A DNA stretch of 46,836 bases from Brenneria salicis ATCC 15712 = DSM 30166 (GTDB taxonomy: Bacteria > Pseudomonadota > Gammaproteobacteria > Enterobacterales > Enterobacteriaceae). The stretch is taken from contig NZ_QNRY01000032.1 in the NCBI RefSeq assembly GCF_003315515.1, forward strand, positions 1-46,836, written 5' to 3'. The number at the start of each line of letters is the position of its first letter. Position 1 is the stretch's first letter. Positions 20,955 to 30,960 of the stretch are shown here, piece by piece. A program made the translations under genes and the position numbers. The notes beneath the pieces were generated by a model. The model ran no database searches and was not told the DNA's origin. It saw only the letters and a list, made by a program, of their open reading frames with translations.

Positions 20955-21301
20955 GGCGATGTTCTCAATTTCTTTTACAGAATGGCTTTAAAAATAGCTT
21001 GCAAACTAACGGCTTTAGCACCGCCGCATACTACCGGAAATCGCTTCACGAAGCACGTTTAGTCGCCGAGGTGTTGATATCAGGCATGTTGCTGATAGCT
21101 GAAATTTTTGGGAAAACGTATGCCTATAACACTTTAAGCAATAAGGATTATCAGAAAAACCATTTAGTCATTTTGGTTATTTAATATTTCTATCATTTCT
21201 TTAATTGTTAAGATGCGGATGGTTACCCTTATGTGCAATTCATCTTTTTATTTCACTTATTTGCATGAGTGGCGGTCAGAGACAAGGAAATAGCGATCAT
21301 A
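20955..21301. promoter_or_regulatory. divergent queD-cysJ intergenic region
   Basis: This 347-bp region carries both promoters. The cysJ-proximal part (about 21110-21260) is strongly AT-rich with several ATTT tracts, the composition expected of a CysB-activated cysJIH promoter, but I cannot place the operators exactly. GCTTCACGAAGC at 21042-21053 is a small palindrome. A 61-codon ORF at 20999-21184 has no protein-like features. For cysJ, AAGGAA near 21283 lies rather far from the ATG at 21302. Confidence 0.4.
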
Positions 21302-23146
21302 ATGAAAAATCCGGTTTCTCCTACTTCATTGCTCCCGTTGAGCGCGGAGCAATTAGCACGTTTGCAGGCGGCGACCGGTGATTTTTCGCCTGCCCAGCTT
21401 GCCTGGTTATCCGGCTATTTTTGGGGGCGGCTGCAAACGCCCGTCGAACAGTCAGCGGTTGCGAATGCGAGCGCATCAGCGGTTGCGAATGCGAGCGCAT
21501 CAGCGGTTACCGCCGCGCCGCTGCCAGCGATCACGCTGATTTCCGCCTCCCAGACCGGCAATGCGCGTCGGGTGGCCGAACAACTGCGCGACGATTTGCT
21601 GGCGGCGAAGCTGACGGTCAATCTGGTGAATGCCGGCGACTATAAATTCAAACAAATCGGTCAGGAAAAACTGCTGCTGATGGTGACATCGACGCAGGGC
21701 GAAGGGGAGCCGCCGGAAGAGGCGGTGGCGTTGCACAAATTCCTGTTCTCCAAAAAAGCGCCGTCGTTGAAAGAGACGGCATTCGCCGTCTTTGGTCTGG
21801 GCGATACGTCATACGAGTTTTTCAGCAAAGCGGGTAAGGATTTTGATCACCGTCTTGCCGAACTGGGCGCCGATCGGTTGCTGGATCGCGTTGACGCGGA
21901 CGTGGATTATCAGGCCGCCGCGCAACAGTGGCGACGCCAACTGGTGGATATCTTGCAAACGCGCCTGCCCGCACAGAGTGAGGCCGCGCTACAGGCCAGT
22001 AGCCGCGGCGTGCTGGATGAAATCACCAGCAGCCCTTATAGCAAAACGGCGCCATTGCATGCGGTGTTTTCCGTTAATCAGAAAATCACCGGGCGTAATT
22101 CAGAAAAGGATGTGCGTCATATCGAGATCGACCTGGGCGATTCCGGTTTGCGTTATCAGCCGGGCGATGCGCTGGGCGTGTGGTTTGAAAACGATCCGGC
22201 GCTGGTACGGGAAATTCTCGACCTGCTGTGGCTGAAAGGCGATGAGCCGGTGAGTATCGAGGGTAACTCCCTGCCGCTATCGCAGGCGCTGCAAAGCCAT
22301 TTTGAACTGACGCAGAACACCGCGCCGATGGTTGAAAAGTATGCTTTGTTGTCGCGTGATGAAGCATTGCTGGCGCTGGTGAGCGATAAATCCGCGTTGC
22401 AGCAGTTTGCCCAACGCACCCCGTTGGCGGATATGGTGCGTCAGGTGCCGGTGGCGTTGACGCCTGAACAGTTGATTAGCCTGTTGCGTCCGCTGACGCC
22501 GCGTTTGTATTCCATCGCTTCCTCACAGGCGGAAGTGGAAAGCGAAGTGCATATCACGGTGGGCGTGGTGCGTTATGAGATTGATGGCCGCGCGCGGGTT
22601 GGCGGCGCGTCCGGCTATCTGGCTGATCGCCTTAACGAAGACGATGAAGTGCGGGTATTTATCGAGCATAACGACAATTTCCGCCTGCCCGCCGCCCCGG
22701 AAACGCCGGTGATCATGATTGGCCCCGGTACGGGGATTGCGCCGTTTCGGGCTTTCATGCAGCAGCGTGAAGCCGAGGGCGCCACAGGCAAAAACTGGCT
22801 GTTCTTTGGCAACCCCCACTTTACTGAAGATTTTCTGTATCAGGTTGAATGGCAGCGCTATGTGAAAGAAGGGCTGCTGACCCACATCGATCTGGCATGG
22901 TCACGCGATCAAGCCCACAAAGTATATGTGCAGGACAAACTGCGGGAAAAAGGCGCGGAAGTCTGGCGCTGGCTTCAGGAGGGCGCGCATTTGTATGTCT
23001 GTGGCGATGCCAACCGCATGGCGAAAGATGTCGAACAGGCATTACTGGATGTGGTGGTTGAGCACGGCGGCATGGATATCGAGCAAGCCGACGAATTTTT
23101 AAGTGATCTGCGCCTTGCGCGCCGTTATCAGCGAGATGTGTACTAA
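21302..23146 (+). CDS. cysJ: sulfite reductase flavoprotein (alpha) subunit
   Basis: The NADPH-dependent FAD/FMN subunit that passes electrons to CysI for six-electron reduction of sulfite to sulfide. Of 614 residues, an N-terminal region ends in [28 protein letters not shown], followed by a variable linker, the flavodoxin-like FMN domain ([25 protein letters not shown]), and the FAD/NADPH domain ([34 protein letters not shown]). It is about 15 residues longer than E. coli CysJ; the excess is in the Ala-rich linker with a duplicated 8-residue unit. The ATG at 21302 starts where homology does. The stop overlaps the cysI start by one base. Confidence 0.96.
   Translation: MKNPVSPTSLLPLSAEQLARLQAATGDFSPAQLAWLSGYFWGRLQTPVEQSAVANASASAVANASASAVTAAPLPAITLISASQTGNARRVAEQLRDDLLAAKLTVNLVNAGDYKFKQIGQEKLLLMVTSTQGEGEPPEEAVALHKFLFSKKAPSLKETAFAVFGLGDTSYEFFSKAGKDFDHRLAELGADRLLDRVDADVDYQAAAQQWRRQLVDILQTRLPAQSEAALQASSRGVLDEITSSPYSKTAPLHAVFSVNQKITGRNSEKDVRHIEIDLGDSGLRYQPGDALGVWFENDPALVREILDLLWLKGDEPVSIEGNSLPLSQALQSHFELTQNTAPMVEKYALLSRDEALLALVSDKSALQQFAQRTPLADMVRQVPVALTPEQLISLLRPLTPRLYSIASSQAEVESEVHITVGVVRYEIDGRARVGGASGYLADRLNEDDEVRVFIEHNDNFRLPAAPETPVIMIGPGTGIAPFRAFMQQREAEGATGKNWLFFGNPHFTEDFLYQVEWQRYVKEGLLTHIDLAWSRDQAHKVYVQDKLREKGAEVWRWLQEGAHLYVCGDANRMAKDVEQALLDVVVEHGGMDIEQADEFLSDLRLARRYQRDVY
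21452..21499 (+). repeat. 24-bp tandem duplication in the cysJ linker
   Basis: Two identical 24-bp copies (21452-21475 and 21476-21499) encode an eight-residue Ala/Ser/Asn unit twice (SAVANASA), and a partial third copy begins right after. It falls in the flexible linker before the FMN domain, where length change should be tolerated. Confidence 0.92.
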
Positions 23147-24894
23147 TGAGCGAAAAGTCAGTCTTAGATGAACAACCGGCGGGTGACAAGTATCCCGGCC
23201 CGTTGGTGGTGGAAGGGAAACTCGCTGACGCAGAACGGCTGAAACAGGAAAGCAATTTTCTGCGCGGCACCATTGCCGACGATCTGACGGATGGTCTGAC
23301 CGGCGGCTTCAATGGCGATAATTTTTTATTAATCCGCTTTCACGGCATGTATCAGCAGGATGACCGCGATATCCGCGCCGAGCGCGCCGAGCAGAAGCTG
23401 GAACCGCGCCATGCGATGATGCTACGTTGTCGCTTGCCGGGCGGCGTGATCACGCCGCAACAATGGCTGGGGATCGATAAATTCGCCGCTGAAAACACGC
23501 TGTACGGCAGTATTCGTCTCACCAACCGCCAGACGTTCCAGTTTCACGGCATTCTCAAGCCGAATGTCAAGCCGGCGCACCAGATGCTGAACCGTCTGGG
23601 GTTGGATTCGCTGGCGACCGCCAATGACGTTAACCGTAACGTATTGTGTACCTCGAACCCGGTGGAGTCGGAACTGCATCAGCAGGCGTATGAGTGGGCG
23701 AAAAAGATTTCCGAGCACCTGTTGCCGCGCACGCGTGCTTACGCCGAAATCTGGCTGGATCAGGAGAAGGTTGAAACCACGGATGAAGAACCGATTCTGG
23801 GGGCGACCTATCTGCCGCGTAAGTTTAAAACTACCGTGGTGATCCCGCCGCAGAACGATGTGGATCTGCACGCCAACGATCTGAATTTTGTGGCGATTGC
23901 CGATAATGGCCGTCTGGTGGGGTTCAACGTGCTGGTGGGCGGCGGGCTTTCCATCGCGCATGGCGACAAGGCGACTTATCCACGCACCGCCAGCGAATTG
24001 GGCTATATTCCGGTAGAACATACGCTGGCGATTGCCGAAGCGGTGGTGACCACACAACGTGACTGGGGTAACCGCACCAACCGTAAGAATGCCAAAACCA
24101 AATACACGCTGGAGCGGGTGGGCGTTGACACCTTTAAGCAGGAAGTGGAAACGCGTGCCGGGATAACCTTCGGCGCGGTACGGCCCTATGTCTTCACCGG
24201 ACGCGGCGATCGTATCGGCTGGGTGAAAGGCATTGATAACAAATGGCATCTGACGTTGTTTATCGAGAATGGCCGGATTCTGGATTATCCAGGGCGTCCG
24301 CTGAAAACCGGTCTGGCGGAAATCGCTAAAATTCATAAAGGCGATTTCCGTCTGACGGCGAACCAGAACCTGATCGTCGCGGGCGTAACGGCGCGGAATA
24401 AGGCGAAAATCGAAGCGCTGGCGCGTGAAAACGGTCTGATGGATGATGACGTGAGCGAACAGCGTAAAAACTCGATGGCTTGCGTGTCGTTTCCAACCTG
24501 TCCGCTGGCGATGGCGGAAGCCGAGCGTTTTTTGCCGATGTTCGTCACGCACGTTGAAAATATCATGCAGCGGCATGGCGTGGGCGATGAGCATATCGTA
24601 CTGCGCGTCACCGGCTGTCCGAATGGCTGCGGCCGGGCACTGCTGGCGGAAATCGGCCTGGTGGGGAAAGCGGTTGGACGCTATAACCTGCATTTGGGCG
24701 GTAATCGTGAAGGCACGCGTATTCCGCGCATGTACCGCGAGAATATCAATGAAACCGAGATCCTCGGTGAAATTGATCGGTTAATCGGCCTGTGGGCGAA
24801 AGATCGTCTTGAGAATGAAGGTTTTGGCGATTTCACCATCCGTACCCACATTATCAAGCCGGTGCGCGATCCTGCACGCGACTTCTATGACTGA
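23146..24894 (+). CDS. cysI: sulfite reductase hemoprotein (beta) subunit
   Basis: It carries siroheme and a 4Fe-4S cluster and reduces sulfite to sulfide. The 582 residues include four cluster cysteines: C446 and C452 ([12 protein letters not shown]), C491 and C495 ([10 protein letters not shown]). These equal the E. coli cysteines shifted by 12; the offset arises at the N-terminus, where [20 protein letters not shown] replaces the shorter E. coli MSEKHPGPL. The TAATG overlap with cysJ implies coupled translation. CysG, needed to make its siroheme, is encoded two genes downstream. Confidence 0.97.
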   Translation: MSEKSVLDEQPAGDKYPGPLVVEGKLADAERLKQESNFLRGTIADDLTDGLTGGFNGDNFLLIRFHGMYQQDDRDIRAERAEQKLEPRHAMMLRCRLPGGVITPQQWLGIDKFAAENTLYGSIRLTNRQTFQFHGILKPNVKPAHQMLNRLGLDSLATANDVNRNVLCTSNPVESELHQQAYEWAKKISEHLLPRTRAYAEIWLDQEKVETTDEEPILGATYLPRKFKTTVVIPPQNDVDLHANDLNFVAIADNGRLVGFNVLVGGGLSIAHGDKATYPRTASELGYIPVEHTLAIAEAVVTTQRDWGNRTNRKNAKTKYTLERVGVDTFKQEVETRAGITFGAVRPYVFTGRGDRIGWVKGIDNKWHLTLFIENGRILDYPGRPLKTGLAEIAKIHKGDFRLTANQNLIVAGVTARNKAKIEALARENGLMDDDVSEQRKNSMACVSFPTCPLAMAEAERFLPMFVTHVENIMQRHGVGDEHIVLRVTGCPNGCGRALLAEIGLVGKAVGRYNLHLGGNREGTRIPRMYRENINETEILGEIDRLIGLWAKDRLENEGFGDFTIRTHIIKPVRDPARDFYD

Positions 24895-24906
24895 CAGGAG
24901 ATCCTG

Positions 24907-25641
24907 ATGTCGGAGCTTAATCTTGATGCGCTCAATGCATTGCCGAAGGCCGCGCAGTCCGACGCGTTGGCTGAAGTGAATAAGCAGCTTGAATCGTTGT
25001 CCGCGCAGGAAAGGGTGGCGTGGGCGCTGGAACACCTGCCGGGGGAGTATGTGCTGTCTTCCAGCTTTGGAATTCAGGCGGCGGTATCGCTGCATCTGGT
25101 GACGCGGCTTCGGCCTGATATCCCGGTTATCCTTACGGATACCGGTTATCTTTTTCCTGAAACCTACCAGTTTATTGATGCGCTGACGGATCAACTGAAG
25201 TTGAATCTGAAGGTGTATCGTGCCGCTCAGTCACCGGCGTGGCAGGAAGCGCGTTACGGAAAACTTTGGGAGCAGGGTGTTGAGGGGATTGAACGCTACA
25301 ACCAAATCAACAAGGTTGAACCGATGAATCACGCGCTGAGCGAACTCAAGGCCCAGACCTGGTTCGCGGGATTGCGGCGCGAGCAATCCGGCAGCCGCGA
25401 GCATCTGCCGGTACTGGCCGTGCAGCGCGGGGTATTCAAACTCCTGCCGATTATCGATTGGGACAACCGTCAGGTTTATCTATACCTGAAGCAAAACGGC
25501 CTGAGCTATCATCCGCTATGGGAACAAGGCTATCTCTCGGTGGGCGACACGCACACCACCCGGAAGTGGGAGCCGGGAATGAGCGAGGAAGAAACGCGCT
25601 TTTTCGGCCTCAAACGCGAATGCGGGCTGCACGAGGGGTAA
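24907..25641 (+). CDS. cysH: phosphoadenosine phosphosulfate reductase
   Basis: It reduces PAPS to sulfite using thioredoxin. The 244-residue length equals E. coli CysH. Catalytic C239 is in the C-terminal [17 protein letters not shown] is the PP-loop-like substrate site, and the paired cysteines of APS reductases are absent, supporting PAPS specificity. CAGGAGATCCTG before the ATG gives a good ribosome-binding site 12 bp after cysI. Confidence 0.97.
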   Translation: MSELNLDALNALPKAAQSDALAEVNKQLESLSAQERVAWALEHLPGEYVLSSSFGIQAAVSLHLVTRLRPDIPVILTDTGYLFPETYQFIDALTDQLKLNLKVYRAAQSPAWQEARYGKLWEQGVEGIERYNQINKVEPMNHALSELKAQTWFAGLRREQSGSREHLPVLAVQRGVFKLLPIIDWDNRQVYLYLKQNGLSYHPLWEQGYLSVGDTHTTRKWEPGMSEEETRFFGLKRECGLHEG

Positions 25642-25720
25642 CGCGTTAATCATAAACTTATTTTCCATTTTGTGAGCGCGTCCGATTATTAAACAGGCGA
25701 CATCAGCCCGCTTTTTGGTG

Positions 25721-25760
25721 TTGTTATTCCATTACGGAACTTGTCATTCCAATTCGGCAT
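25721..25760 (+). promoter_or_regulatory. tandem CysB-like sites upstream of cysG
   Basis: Two adjacent 20-bp blocks (25721-25740, 25741-25760) match at 15 of 20 positions and share TTGT-ATTCCA. TTATTCC-type half-sites are typical of CysB operators in enterobacteria. Their place directly before a promoter-like pair suggests that cysG-cysDNC has its own sulfur-responsive start. Assignment to CysB is inference. Confidence 0.5.
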
Positions 25761-25790
25761 TTCATAAGTGTGCTGGCCGCGCCGTATAGT
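25761..25790 (+). promoter_or_regulatory. candidate cysG promoter
   Basis: TTCATA (25761-25766) and TATAGT (25785-25790) are spaced by 18 bp, 35 bp before the cysG start. The weak -35 box fits an activator-dependent promoter placed next to the tandem sites upstream. Confidence 0.5.
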
Positions 25791-25825
25791 CGCTTTATCC
25801 ATTTTTTTGCTTAGTTAAGGCGATT

Positions 25826-27268
25826 GTGAACTATCTCCCTTTATTCGCTGACCTTCGAGGCCGCCCTGTGTTGGTGGTCGGCGGCGGTGATATCGCCTCA
25901 CGTAAAATAGGACTGTTGCAACGTGCCGGCGCCGAGGTAAAAGTTGTCGCGCAGTCGCTGGCGGATGAGTTGGCAGCACAGCTTGAGTCGGGCAAGATTC
26001 AATGGCTGGACAGGCATTTTACGCCGACGTTGTTATCCGACGTGTTTCTGGTGATTGCCGCCACCGATGACGCCGCGTTGAACGCGGCGGTATTCGAGGC
26101 CGCCAATCAGCGCCATCTGCTGGTCAATGTGGTGGACGATCAGCCCAAATGTTCTTTTATTTTTCCTTCGATCATTGATCGTTCTCCGCTGGTGGTGGCT
26201 ATTTCCTCCGGCGGTCAAGCGCCGGTGCTGGCGCGTCTGTTGCGGGAAAAACTGGAAGCGCTGCTGCCCGCCAGTCTGGGAACCGTGGCCTCGCTCGCGG
26301 GGAGTTGGCGCGAGCGCATCAAATCCCGACTCCATTCGGTGAGCGCGCGCCGTCGTTTCTGGGAGCGGCTGTTCACGGGTCGCTTTGCCTCGCTGGTCGG
26401 CGCCGGACAACTGGCGCAGGCTGAAGACGAACTGCAACAGCAATTGCATCATCAGCAACATAAGCAGCAACAGCCTGCGGCTGCCCGCGGTGAAGTGGTG
26501 CTGGTGGGCGCGGGGCCAGGCGATGCGGGCTTGCTGACGCTGCGGGGTTTGCAGGTTATCCAGCAGGCGGATGTCGTGCTATATGACCATCTGGTCAGCG
26601 GCGAGGTGCTGGAACTGGTGCGCCGTGATGCCGAACGTATTTGCGTGGGGAAACGGGCGAGCGCGCATTCGTTGCCGCAGGATGGGATTAACCAACTGCT
26701 GGTGACGCTGGCGCAGCAAGGCAAGCGGGTGGTGAGGTTGAAAGGCGGCGATCCGTTTACGTTTGGGCGCGGCGGCGAAGAACTGCAAGCGGTGGCGCAG
26801 GCGGGCATTGCCTTTCAGGTGGTGCCCGGCGTGACGGCGGCGGCGGGGGCGACGGCGTATGCCGGTATCCCGTTGACGCATCGGGATTATGCGCAAAGCG
26901 TGATGTTTATCACCGGACATTGCCGGCCTGATGGCGATGCGCTGGATTGGTCAACGCTGGCGCGTGGACGGCAGACGCTGGCGATTTACATGGGAGCGGT
27001 GAAGGCGGCGGAAATCAGTCAACAACTGATTGCCCACGGTCGTTCGGCGCAAACGCCCGTCGCGGTGATAGGCCGCGGCACCCGACACGATCAGCAGGTG
27101 CTCACCGGCACGCTGCGACAGTTGGAGCAATTAGCCCGGCAGACGCCGACACCGGCCCTGCTGGTGATAGGCGAAGTTGTGAGTTTGCATCATCAGATCG
27201 CCTGGTTTGGACAGCAGACGCTGACGGCGCGGCAAGACAGCCGTCCGGCGTTAGTGAATTTGGCTTAA
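25826..27268 (+). CDS. cysG: siroheme synthase (trifunctional CysG)
   Basis: It makes siroheme from uroporphyrinogen III: SAM methyltransferase, precorrin-2 dehydrogenase and ferrochelatase in one protein. The dehydrogenase/chelatase half starts with [19 protein letters not shown] and includes [18 protein letters not shown]. The methyltransferase half begins near residue 225 ([13 protein letters not shown]) with [16 protein letters not shown] and [10 protein letters not shown]. It starts with GTG. The 480 residues exceed the E. coli 457, mainly through a Gln/His-rich linker near residues 203-216. Its position between cysH and cysD ties cofactor supply to sulfite reductase. Confidence 0.95.
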   Translation: MNYLPLFADLRGRPVLVVGGGDIASRKIGLLQRAGAEVKVVAQSLADELAAQLESGKIQWLDRHFTPTLLSDVFLVIAATDDAALNAAVFEAANQRHLLVNVVDDQPKCSFIFPSIIDRSPLVVAISSGGQAPVLARLLREKLEALLPASLGTVASLAGSWRERIKSRLHSVSARRRFWERLFTGRFASLVGAGQLAQAEDELQQQLHHQQHKQQQPAAARGEVVLVGAGPGDAGLLTLRGLQVIQQADVVLYDHLVSGEVLELVRRDAERICVGKRASAHSLPQDGINQLLVTLAQQGKRVVRLKGGDPFTFGRGGEELQAVAQAGIAFQVVPGVTAAAGATAYAGIPLTHRDYAQSVMFITGHCRPDGDALDWSTLARGRQTLAIYMGAVKAAEISQQLIAHGRSAQTPVAVIGRGTRHDQQVLTGTLRQLEQLARQTPTPALLVIGEVVSLHHQIAWFGQQTLTARQDSRPALVNLA

Positions 27269-27277
27269 GGAATGGTT

Positions 27278-28186
27278 ATGGACGAGAAACGACTCACTCA
27301 TTTACAGCAACTCGAAGCTGAGAGCATTCACATCATTCGCGAGGTGGCGGCGGAGTTCAGCAACCCGGTGATGATGTATTCCATCGGCAAAGACTCCTCG
27401 GTCATGCTGCATCTGGCGCGGAAAGCGTTTTATCCGGGATCGCTGCCCTTCCCGTTGCTGCATGTGGATACCGGCTGGAAATTCCGTGAAATGTACGCGT
27501 TCCGCGACCGGACAGCCAAAGCCTATGGTTGCGAGTTGTTGGTGCATCGTAATCCCCAGGGCGAGGTGCTCGGCATTAATCCGTTCATCCACGGCAGCGC
27601 CAAGCATACCGATATCATGAAAACCGAGGGATTGAAGCAGGCGCTGGATAAATATGGTTTCGATGCCGCATTCGGCGGCGCCCGGCGTGATGAAGAGAAA
27701 TCCCGCGCCAAAGAACGGATTTATTCCTTCCGCGATCGTTTTCATCGCTGGGACCCGAAAAGCCAGCGCCCCGAACTGTGGCATAACTACAACGGCCAGA
27801 TCAACAAGGGCGAAAGCATTCGCGTTTTCCCGTTGTCCAACTGGACTGAACTGGATATCTGGCAATACATCTATCTGGAAAATATCGACATTGTGCCGCT
27901 CTATCTGGCGGCGATGCGCCCGGTGCTGGAGCGTGACGGCATGCTGCTGATGGTGGATGACGATCGTATCGATCTGCAACCGGGTGAAGTGATTGAACAA
28001 CGGATGGTGCGTTTCCGTACCCTGGGGTGCTGGCCATTGACCGGCGCGGTGGAATCCAACGCGCAAACGCTGCCGGAAATCATTGAAGAGATGCTGATTT
28101 CCACCACCAGTGAGCGTCAGGGACGGCTGATCGACCGCGATCAGGCCGGTTCGATGGAATTGAAAAAGCGTCAAGGGTATTTCTGA
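27278..28186 (+). CDS. cysD: sulfate adenylyltransferase subunit 2
   Basis: The catalytic subunit of ATP sulfurylase, which makes APS from sulfate and ATP with CysN. It has 302 residues, as in E. coli. The PP-loop ([10 protein letters not shown]), [15 protein letters not shown] and [12 protein letters not shown] are diagnostic. The ATG at 27278 gives MDEKRLTHL and follows AAGGA by about seven bases; an ATG two codons earlier is less likely. It starts 9 bp after cysG, so the two are probably cotranscribed. Confidence 0.97.
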   Translation: MDEKRLTHLQQLEAESIHIIREVAAEFSNPVMMYSIGKDSSVMLHLARKAFYPGSLPFPLLHVDTGWKFREMYAFRDRTAKAYGCELLVHRNPQGEVLGINPFIHGSAKHTDIMKTEGLKQALDKYGFDAAFGGARRDEEKSRAKERIYSFRDRFHRWDPKSQRPELWHNYNGQINKGESIRVFPLSNWTELDIWQYIYLENIDIVPLYLAAMRPVLERDGMLLMVDDDRIDLQPGEVIEQRMVRFRTLGCWPLTGAVESNAQTLPEIIEEMLISTTSERQGRLIDRDQAGSMELKKRQGYF

Positions 28187-28197
28187 GGAGCCGTTGC

Positions 28198-29658
28198 ATG
28201 AACTCGTTTGTGGTAAAAGATACAGAGATAACAGAGAGCGCAATCGCGAAACAGATCGCCGAGCAGGGCGGTGTTGAAGCCTATCTGCACGCGCAACAAG
28301 ATAAAACCCTGCTGCGTTTTCTGACCTGCGGCAGCGTCGACGATGGTAAAAGCACCCTGATTGGCCGTTTATTGCACGATACCCGTCAGATTTATGAAGA
28401 TCAGTTAACCACGTTGCACAGCGACAGCAAGCGTCTGGGAACGCAGGGCGAGAAGCTGGATCTGGCGTTGCTGGTGGATGGTCTTCAGGCTGAGCGTGAG
28501 CAGGGCATCACTATCGATGTGGCGTACCGTTACTTCTCCACGGAAAAGCGCAAATTCATTATTGCCGATACGCCGGGGCATGAGCAGTACACTCGCAATA
28601 TGGCGACCGGGGCATCGACCTGTGAACTGGCGATCCTGCTGATCGATGCGCGTAAAGGCGTGCTGGATCAGACCCGCCGTCACAGTTTTATCGCCACCTT
28701 GCTGGGCATTCGTCATCTGGTGGTGGCGGTGAATAAAATGGATCTGGTGGATTACCAGCACACGGTGTTCGAACAGTTTAAACAGGATTATCTGGAGTTC
28801 GCCCAGCAACTCCCGGCTGATCTGAATATTACCTTTGTGCCGATTTCCGCGCTGGATGGCGACAATGTGGCGACCCCGGCCAGCACCATGAGTTGGTATA
28901 GTGGGCCAACATTGCTGGATGTGCTGGAAACCGTGAATGTGGCGCAGCGTAGTCTGACGCTGCCGATGCGCTTCCCGGTTCAGTACGTGAACCGTCCTAA
29001 TCTGGATTTCCGGGGTTATGCGGGAACGCTGGCATCAGGTGTCGTGAGTGTCGGTCAGCGGGTTAAAGCGCTGCCTTCCGGCATCGAATCGACCGTCAGC
29101 CGGATCGTGACCTTTGATGGCGATCGGCAACAAGCGCAGGCGGGCGAAGCCGTTACTCTGGTGCTGGCGGACGAAATTGATATCAGCCGCGGCGATCTGC
29201 TGGTGGACGGCGGCGAAACGCTGAACGCGGTGCGTAATGCGCTGGTGGACGTGGTGTGGATGGCGGAAAAACCGCTGGTGCCGGGACAAAGCTACGACAT
29301 CAAGATTAGCGGTAAAAAAACGCGCGCCAGAGTAGAGAATATTCAGTATCAGGTGGAGATCAACTCGCTGACGCAGCGCGTCGCGGAAAATCTGCCGCTG
29401 AATGGGATCGGGCTGGTTGAACTGGCGTTTGATGAGCCGATGGTGCTGGACAATTATCAGCAAAACCATGTTACCGGCGGCATGATCTTTATCGATCGCC
29501 TGACTAACGTCACGGTGGGCGCGGGGTTGGTAAGAGAGCCGATTGAACAGGTTTATCAGGAGCCCGGCGCCTATAGCGCATTTGAACTGGAGCTTAATGC
29601 GTTGGTTCGTCGTCATTTCCCACATTGGGGCGCCCGTGATTTGCTGGGGGGGAAATAA
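28198..29658 (+). CDS. cysN: sulfate adenylyltransferase subunit 1 (GTPase)
   Basis: An EF-Tu-like GTPase whose hydrolysis drives APS formation by CysD. GTPase motifs are G1 [10 protein letters not shown]3 DTPGHEQ and G4 NKMD. The 486 residues exceed E. coli CysN (475) by a longer N-terminus ([20 protein letters not shown]). GAGGAGCC precedes the ATG, 11 bp after cysD. Confidence 0.97.
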   Translation: MNSFVVKDTEITESAIAKQIAEQGGVEAYLHAQQDKTLLRFLTCGSVDDGKSTLIGRLLHDTRQIYEDQLTTLHSDSKRLGTQGEKLDLALLVDGLQAEREQGITIDVAYRYFSTEKRKFIIADTPGHEQYTRNMATGASTCELAILLIDARKGVLDQTRRHSFIATLLGIRHLVVAVNKMDLVDYQHTVFEQFKQDYLEFAQQLPADLNITFVPISALDGDNVATPASTMSWYSGPTLLDVLETVNVAQRSLTLPMRFPVQYVNRPNLDFRGYAGTLASGVVSVGQRVKALPSGIESTVSRIVTFDGDRQQAQAGEAVTLVLADEIDISRGDLLVDGGETLNAVRNALVDVVWMAEKPLVPGQSYDIKISGKKTRARVENIQYQVEINSLTQRVAENLPLNGIGLVELAFDEPMVLDNYQQNHVTGGMIFIDRLTNVTVGAGLVREPIEQVYQEPGAYSAFELELNALVRRHFPHWGARDLLGGK

Positions 29659-29659
29659 C

Positions 29660-30280
29660 GTGTCCTCTGGTCATCCATCCTCTGCCGACGAGAATGTCGT
29701 CTGGCATTCGCATGTCGTATCACGTCAGGCGCGCGAACGATTGCACGGACATCGGGGCGTCGTGCTCTGGTTTACCGGGCTTTCCGGTTCCGGTAAATCC
29801 ACGCTGGCGGGCGCGCTGGAGCAGGCGTTGCATCAGCAGGGGGTGAGCACCTACCTGCTGGATGGCGATAACGTCCGGCATGGATTATGTGGTGATTTGG
29901 GATTCAGCGATGATGATCGGCGGGAGAATATCCGCCGTGTCGGTGAAGTCGCCAGACTGATGGTGGACGCCGGGTTGGTGATGCTTACCGCGTTCATCTC
30001 TCCCCATCGCGCCGAGCGTCAAATGGTGCGGGAGCTGCTGGATGAAGGGCAGTTTATCGAAGTGTTTGTCGATACGCCTTTGGCGATTTGCGAAGCCCGT
30101 GACCCTAAAGGTTTGTACAAGAAAGCGCGCGCAGGCGAACTGCGTAATTTCACCGGGATCGATGCGGTTTATGAAGCGCCGCAATCGCCTGATATTCATC
30201 TGAATGGCGAACAATTAGTAACAAATTTGACGGCGCAATTATTCGATCTGTTGCGTGGTCGGGCTATTATCAAACTCTGA
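29660..30280 (+). CDS. cysC: adenylylsulfate kinase
   Basis: It phosphorylates APS to PAPS, the CysH substrate. The P-loop [19 protein letters not shown] and the Ser-containing [12 protein letters not shown] are family motifs. The GTG at 29660, one base after the cysN stop and following a G-rich ribosome-binding site, gives 206 residues starting [17 protein letters not shown], close to the 201 of E. coli. A much longer upstream reading frame only overlaps cysN and was rejected. Confidence 0.95.
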   Translation: MSSGHPSSADENVVWHSHVVSRQARERLHGHRGVVLWFTGLSGSGKSTLAGALEQALHQQGVSTYLLDGDNVRHGLCGDLGFSDDDRRENIRRVGEVARLMVDAGLVMLTAFISPHRAERQMVRELLDEGQFIEVFVDTPLAICEARDPKGLYKKARAGELRNFTGIDAVYEAPQSPDIHLNGEQLVTNLTAQLFDLLRGRAIIKL

Positions 30281-30324
30281 TGTCTCCGCCAATTGCACGC
30301 TTTGCCGCGTGATGCGGGAGAATA

Positions 30325-30669
30325 ATGGGAAAGATAATGCCAAATGCCAGTCAGTTGACCATCAGTAAGACCAAGCCGCTTCGTGATGACGAAGAGTATG
30401 TCCCGCATCCTTTTATGGGGGCGGTGGCGGGCTTCTCTTTCTACTGGCTGGTCTTTATGCTCCCTTTTCTGGTGTACGGTTCCAATGCCACGTTTTTCTT
30501 TATGCTTTATACCTGGCCTTTTTTTCTGGCTCTGATGCCGTTGTCTATCCTGATGGGCGTAGGGTTCAGTTATGCGCTGGGCGGCAGTGTCTTCTCTACG
30601 CTGTTTGCCACAGGATTGTCAGTGGTGTGCCTGTTCTGGCTGCTTTTCTCCTTTCTCACCGGTTGGTGA
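30325..30669 (+). CDS. ygbE: DUF3561 inner-membrane protein YgbE
   Basis: A small protein of 114 residues with three or four hydrophobic segments (about residues 33-50, 55-75, 78-92 and 94-112). The conserved segment YGSNATFFFMLYTWPFFLALMP matches E. coli YgbE. Function is unknown. It usually lies between cysC and ftsB; here ftsB is displaced by about 3.8 kb of accessory sequence. GGGAG precedes the ATG. An ATG four codons later is possible. Confidence 0.85.
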   Translation: MGKIMPNASQLTISKTKPLRDDEEYVPHPFMGAVAGFSFYWLVFMLPFLVYGSNATFFFMLYTWPFFLALMPLSILMGVGFSYALGGSVFSTLFATGLSVVCLFWLLFSFLTGW

Positions 30670-30960
30670 GTGTTCAGCAACTCCTCCTTTTTACCGGTAA
30701 AACTAAAACTATTCATGTTGCCAACGTCTATTAGAAACATATCATTTGTAATGATGAATCATTTTGATCATTTATCCCTCCCTAAATCAAATCTAATCTA
30801 AGATTTCTGTAACAGCTTCAGCAAATAGGTTTCTTAAGAAAATCGCTGTGATTGGCACAGGGAATATCGGTGCGGCTTACGCTCGCGCATTGGCGCATGC
30901 CTGAACCCGTATCTGGACGCGCCCGCGGGCTCGTTCGTCTTCTGGCAGGAAAATACCGAC
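30670..30960 (+). promoter_or_regulatory. AT-rich left edge of the accessory insert
   Basis: After ygbE the sequence becomes AT-rich. A perfect palindrome AATGATGAATCATT-type element at 30750-30763 (AATGAT-GA-ATCATT) and a nearby TTTGATCA look operator-like and could control the hydrolase gene. The rest includes a Rossmann-fold gene remnant (listed separately). No insertion-sequence ends or flanking direct repeats were recognised. Confidence 0.4.
30836..30904 (+). pseudogene. 5' remnant of an F420-dependent-NADP-oxidoreductase-like gene
   Basis: The frame reads KKIAVIGTGNIGAAYARALAHA and then TGA. IAVIGTGNIGAA is the N-terminal dinucleotide-binding GxGxxG motif typical of NADPH-dependent F420-reductase-like and related Rossmann proteins, which normally begin MKIAVIG. 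No ATG is present and only about 22 codons remain, so it is a gene fragment. It lies directly before the hydrolase gene, probably at a deletion junction. Confidence 0.5.

Noticed and set aside
20999-21184. 61-codon ORF in the queD-cysJ gap
   Set aside because: No ribosome-binding site, no motif, and it occupies the promoter region of two divergent genes.
23422-24693. 423-residue minus-strand ORF opposite cysI
   Set aside because: High-GC codon-bias shadow of cysI; composition is Arg/His/Gln-rich with no family motif.
27302-28243. 313-residue minus-strand ORF opposite cysD
   Set aside because: Shadow of cysD; no independent support.
29543-29659. 39-codon N-terminal extension of cysC
   Set aside because: It overlaps the conserved end of cysN; GTG at 29660 gives the family length.
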